64,000 nt of DNA from Amoebidium appalachense (Eukaryota; Ichthyosporea). A program made the translations under genes and the position numbers. Of the stretch, positions 58,901 to 64,000 are shown in pieces (within the stretch, counting starts at the first letter, position 1; each line of letters opens with the position of its first letter). A model generated the notes under the pieces. It made no database searches, was not told where the DNA came from, and saw nothing but the letters and a program-made list of their open reading frames with translations. Where the stretch lies: contig CAVNZM010000003.1 of the NCBI GenBank assembly GCA_963693365.1, positions 9,982,001 through 10,046,000 on the forward strand. Reading direction: 5' to 3'.

Positions 58901-59037
58901 TATATACATGCGGGAGCAGCTACTATCTATAGCCCTGCTACTCAAGCTAAGTGAGGCAGCTGATCGAGGCCCGTCTACCACCCGTCCACCAATCATGCAT
59001 ATGTGCACATCATCCTACAATATCTTACTTGCATCTG
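58901..59037. other. Short unique spacer after the SINE
   Basis: No feature seen before the GT array. Confidence 0.3.
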
Positions 59038-59042
59038 TGTTT

Positions 59043-59076
<34 letters not shown>

Positions 59077-59160
59077 CGTGTGCGTGTGTGTGCGTGTGTG
59101 TGCCCGCGCGCGCACGCGCGTGTGTGTGTGTGCATGTGTCACGGTGTGCACATGCGTGTA

Positions 59161-59214
<54 letters not shown>

Positions 59215-59484
59215 TGTGCGCGCACGCTCGTGTGCACATGTTTGTGCTTAGTGTGTATGCCACGGCCTGTGTGTTTGTGTGCGTGTGCGTGTGTGCGTGT
59301 GCGCGCGCGCGTGTTTGTACGACGTGTGCGTCTGTGTGTGTGGGGTGTGTGTGCATGTGTGCTTTATGTGTGTGTTTGTGTACGCCCGCGCGTGCACAAG
59401 TGTGTGCCGGTGTGTGTGAGCATGTGAGTGCATGTGTGTGCGCGTGCGTGTGTGTATGTGTGTGTGTGCGTGCGTATGTGTGTC

Positions 59485-59524
<40 letters not shown>

Positions 59525-59536
59525 TGTGTGTGTGTT

Positions 59537-59602
<66 letters not shown>

Positions 59603-59835
59603 CGCGTGCGCACAAGTGTTGGTGCGTTCATCACGGTGCACGTGTGACATGGGTGAGTGTGTTATGTGCGTGTCTGCCCCGCCTCCCTCCCCACCTCCCC
59701 CCCCCCCCCCTTTGGCACCCGCCGCCCCCCCCCCCCCCCCCCCCTCCTCCTGGATCCGCCGCCCCCCCTCACATCCCCCCCCCCCCACCCTCGCCCCCCC
59801 CCTCCCCCCCCCCCAAAAAAAAAAAAAAAAAAACT
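59038..59835. repeat. (GT)n array with CG-rich interruptions, then poly-C and poly-A
   Basis: GT repeats 59042-59605 mixed with GCGCGC, then C tracts 59699-59815 and an A run 59815-59833. Confidence 0.95.
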
Positions 59836-60341
59836 AACCCAATTTGGTTCTCATGCACGACGTGCAGGATAAACGGGATTTTATTTCCGAATAATTAACA
59901 TTGCTTATGCTTGGTCCCACAAGCTGCGGCGGTGCTTAATTTATGAGCGAGATCTCGAGGGGAGTGGAAAGAGGGGGGGGGGGGGGAGGGGGGGGAGGTA
60001 TTAAAAAGAGTGACACGAACTGCCCGATTTGAAAAGCTAATAATAATACGGGCCTCGGGGTTCAGCAGTACAGGAATACACTGTTGTCTACACTGTAGTA
60101 CGTTGCTTGTCTTTCCAATTTTTCAGTTTGCCTAGGCATGTGACGTTGCTCCCCCATAAGTTAACGTCGCGACCAACAAAACAAACAACATGCTGCACAA
60201 GAAAAACTACTAATACTACAACAACAAAAGCAAAAACAGCAGCAACAACAACAATAATGACCGTTTGTGAGAAGCACCATCACCACCACAAACCCCCCAC
60301 CACCTTCCCCCCTCCCCCTCACCCCCTCCCTCCCTCCCTCC

Positions 60342-60372
<31 letters not shown>

Positions 60373-60590
60373 AAGGTATAAAAAAAAAAAAAGAAAATCC
60401 TGCTACCGGAGTCCAAACAAACCGAAAAATCTAAAGCACAAGTTGATGATGGAGACCTATCCCGGGGCACACGCGATTTCTCCCCCTGCGTCGTCACATT
60501 TGATATAGCGTTTACCGAGCTCATACCGCTATCCTGTGACAAGTAAACACATCTCACACCGGAACCAGTACCATGTGCACGCGCGCACAC
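59836..60590. other. Mixed unique and simple-sequence DNA
   Basis: G runs 59971-59997, CAA/AAC-type repeats 60190-60260, C-rich then A-rich 60300-60392. No gene is supported. Confidence 0.5.
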
Positions 60591-61609
<1,019 letters not shown>

Positions 61610-62513
61610 TGATAAGCCGCCGGCAAGATTGAACCACTTATGTGGCTCGTTCGACAAGTTGCGCGCGATCCTTATACAAGTGGTGGTAAAACACGAAACC
61701 CAGGAAAAAAACTGCATACCGACGTTCATGACAAACTAACGGTCACGTGGACACCAAGAACACGGAAGTTTGTTTCTGATAACTGCTGCATACTGCGCTG
61801 CGAACTTGGCGCTGCTGGCGACAAACTGGATTTTCTGGACGAATTCTTGGCAACGTGCCAAATATCGTCTCCCCACGGTGTGCTACACCATATAGTAATT
61901 AGTAGCAAATAAAGGAAATGGTGCAAGCATGCTAGTCACAAAATGTCAAGGCTTTTTGTTGTGTTCTTATCGAGTTCACTATGTAGCGTTCTGTAGAGGG
62001 TCGCCCTCTTTCACCGGAAATGGAGGTCCGCAGTCGGACAGAATCGAGCCTGACTGGACTTTCCGGACAAAATCTGGGTTTTCTCAAAATATGATCGCCC
62101 AAAGGAGCGCGGGCCCTTCAAGAAGTAGTAGAAAGCAAAAAACAGTGTGGTAGCTTGCCTGGGGCAAAGTTTGAAGGCTTTACGTTGTCTTTTCATCGAG
62201 CTCACTATGTAGCGTTTTCCAGGGGCTCACCCGCTCCGGAGGGATTCTGGGCCAATTTTGATCTGGCGACAGACGAGGAATGCGGAAGACACACGATAAC
62301 CCTTGTTGGTTGGCAAGCGCGCTGGTACCCTCTTTTATTACCAATCACCTTGGTCCAAAGACAAAAAAGGAGGAAACTGGGCATACCAAGAAAGCGCGCG
62401 CGACTCTCGACCACTAAGCTGTAGGGGGGGTCGCCTGAAACGGGCCACCGTGGTGGCTCGTTCGGCTTGAATGAGCCACATAAGTGGCTCATAGCCTCAT
62501 AGGCGACTTATCA
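61610..62513. mobile_element. Non-autonomous DNA transposon (MITE-like) with terminal inverted repeats
   Basis: Left terminus 61610-61652 and right terminus 62469-62513 are imperfect inverted repeats of about 44 bp, both starting TGATAAGYCGCC inward and sharing CCACTTATGTGGCTC. Both flanks are GA-rich and GGAG occurs on each side, a possible 4-bp target duplication. Inside, a segment of about 57 bp (61949-62005) is repeated in diverged form at 62175-62231 and centres on CACTATGTAGCGTT. No transposase frame is present in 904 bp. Confidence 0.75.
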
Positions 62514-62950
62514 GGAGAGAGAGAGGGGGGGGGAGGGGGAGAGAAAGAGGGAGGGAGAGAGTGAGGGGGAAGAGAGAGAGAGGGAGGCAGAGAGAGGGGG
62601 AAGGGAGAGAGAGAGTGAGGGGGAAGAGAGAGAGAGGGAGGCAGAGAGAGAGAGGGAGTGATACGGCCGCAGCCGCGGGGGACCAACACAATCATATATG
62701 CTGGGGGAAGGTGGCTCCCCCAGGTCCGAGGGTGGGGGAATGGGGGGGATAATATTAGGACTTTGCTCTGAAATCCCAGCCATGGCGTCCCCCCTCCCCC
62801 CCTTCCCCCCCCCCCCTTGATCCTCCCTAGGCCTGGGCCCCCCCCCCCCCCCCCCGCGGCCCTCCTCCCCCCCCTCCCCCCCCGCGGCCCCTCCCTCCCC
62901 CCCCCCCCCCCCTTCCCCCCCCCCCCCCCCCCGTTCCCCCTGCCCCGGCC
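62514..62950. repeat. GA/GGGAG repeat and C/G-rich tracts
   Basis: A purine-rich repeat 62514-62660 includes a tandem of about 55-60 bp containing GAGGCAGAGAGAG. C tracts with GCGGCC occupy 62785-62950. Confidence 0.85.
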
Positions 62951-64000
62951 CCCGACTTTGCTACAAGCTTGAGGTACGTTCTGATTGGTGGAGGGTAGCC
63001 AATAAATCTTAGCGATATCTAAAGGCAACGAATCGCACCCCTCTGAAATATAACCATAAATAGCTAGTGAACAGTGACTAATTAGCCTAAATTAGGGTTA
63101 AAATAACCTGGCTATCAACGAGGAAACCACCGCCAGCGGCGGCTAAGTCTTCAAGAGCGTATTCCTTCTTCGACCAGTTAGCTGCAAAGCACTAAAGATA
63201 TAATGTTAAGCCACAGCATAAATTATGTAGAACATTAGCTATTCAAAAGCGTAGGTTATGCATATGTAACCTATCAGCTGAAAATCTGTGCCGTGGTTTT
63301 GCACTCTTCAAACATACCTAAGAATGCTTCCGACCCTCGTATATATCGTAGCTTTCGATAAAAACGAGGAGATGCATTCCAGAGTAAAAAAAATCGGAGT
63401 CCGCTCGCGCCGAAAACCGAATCAGGCTTTTGAAGCAAAAGTGAAAACAAAAAAAACACGCAGTTTTTTCCAAAGAAGAAGACTCCGCAGGGCTCCATTA
63501 CATTCATGTTTTTCCTATTTATTACCTTAAGCAATAGAAGTTTTAGCTGTGAAGTAACATTTATTAAGGGAAGGAGAGAGGGGAGAGGCCTGGCACATCG
63601 CTGGAGCAGCTGCCTATTGAGCTTTTGCATTTTGTTTCTCGTTACTTTCTTTCCGAGTGTACAAGCGCAAGTGTCAAGCGAAGGTGTAAGGCAGGGAGGA
63701 CAATTTTTCTACACCCAACCAATTTGAGGCTCAGGTACTTTGGCTGCACTTTCGAGGCAGCCGGTGTTGAGTTTTTAGCTCTTCCCAACTAGAGCTGTTT
63801 TGCAGGTGAGATTTGCGTTGAAGAATGTAGCAGGGGTCACAGTGCTTGCCCAAAGGGTTCTAGCAAGTAGGATGCACCTCCCTGGCTCATTAGTAAGCGG
63901 CCATGGACCAAAAAAAAAATTCTTAGGTCCAATGTTTTTGGTGCTGATTTTTTTTTCCTGACCTGATTTGTCGAATAGAAATTTGCATTACATCGGACAC
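62951..64000. other. Ordinary-complexity DNA, no gene recognised
   Basis: ATTGG and CCAAT words lie at 62981 and 62999, as in promoters elsewhere in the window. Minus-strand frame 63630-63274 and short plus-strand frames are open but lack recognisable domains. The window ends inside this stretch. Confidence 0.4.

Noticed and set aside
61949-62424. Repeated coding motif (HYVAFxRGSP) as a protein-domain repeat
   Set aside because: The two copies lie inside the inverted-repeat element, have no long shared open frame and are explained by a DNA-level duplication.

Overview
This is nuclear DNA of a eukaryote. It has spliceosomal GT-AG introns, a multi-exon seven-transmembrane receptor gene, tyrosine-recombinase (DIRS/PAT/Ngaro-type) and non-LTR retrotransposons, a tRNA-derived SINE, and very large amounts of (CA)n, (GA)n and poly-C/poly-G. 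The species cannot be named from the window. A class C receptor with a bacterial-type solute-binding ectodomain, AP2-type domains and PAT/Ngaro-like elements fit a unicellular alga, another protist or an early-diverging fungus better than an animal or land plant. The long low-complexity frames (Thr-His, Cys-Val, Ser-Leu, Gly or Pro repeats) are microsatellites, not genes.

Layout. 1-1560: composite tandem repeat. 2048-2767: minus-strand ORF with a SAP-like C-terminus. 3161-8601: complete tyrosine-recombinase retrotransposon with split direct repeats (A1-gag-RT/RNase H-recombinase-B1-A2-B2). 8741-10435: Copia-like LTR, gag and damaged protease. 10463-14853: LINE (ORF1; endonuclease-RT ORF2 with damage). 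14854-16440: AT-rich GGATATCC satellite, then a (CA)n array and a 383-391-bp tandem repeat with a palindrome at its edge (17555-18784). 20036-23368: promoter-like region and a spliced host gene with an acidic tail. 23760-24760: second satellite block. 25142-26367: shuffled segment holding an LTR piece, two exons of a broken host gene and a fragment of the first element's A repeat. 26507-29791: decayed minus-strand LTR gag-protease. 30041-34362: second split-direct-repeat element. 34810-35652: THAP/DDE transposase remnant. 36306-37845: XPG/FEN1-family nuclease pseudogene. 38911-39788: AP2-domain ORF, abutted by a 5'-truncated LINE (37930-38939). 39800-44190: low-complexity DNA.

The clearest host locus is a minus-strand gene at 57938-46416. 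It can be assembled as ten exons with matching phases and encodes about 1063 residues: signal peptide, SBP_bac_1-like ligand-binding domain, then a class C seven-helix domain. A last exon of a paralogue (44200-44907, plus strand) faces it tail to tail, but the rest of that copy is not visible. The right end holds a short LINE tail with target duplication, a tRNA-Asp-like SINE and a 0.9-kb element with terminal inverted repeats (61610-62513).

Most mobile-element genes carry stops or frameshifts. Many frameshifts lie in homopolymers, so real decay and base-calling error cannot be separated here. The two split-repeat elements look young: their A repeats are identical or differ at 2 of 350 positions.
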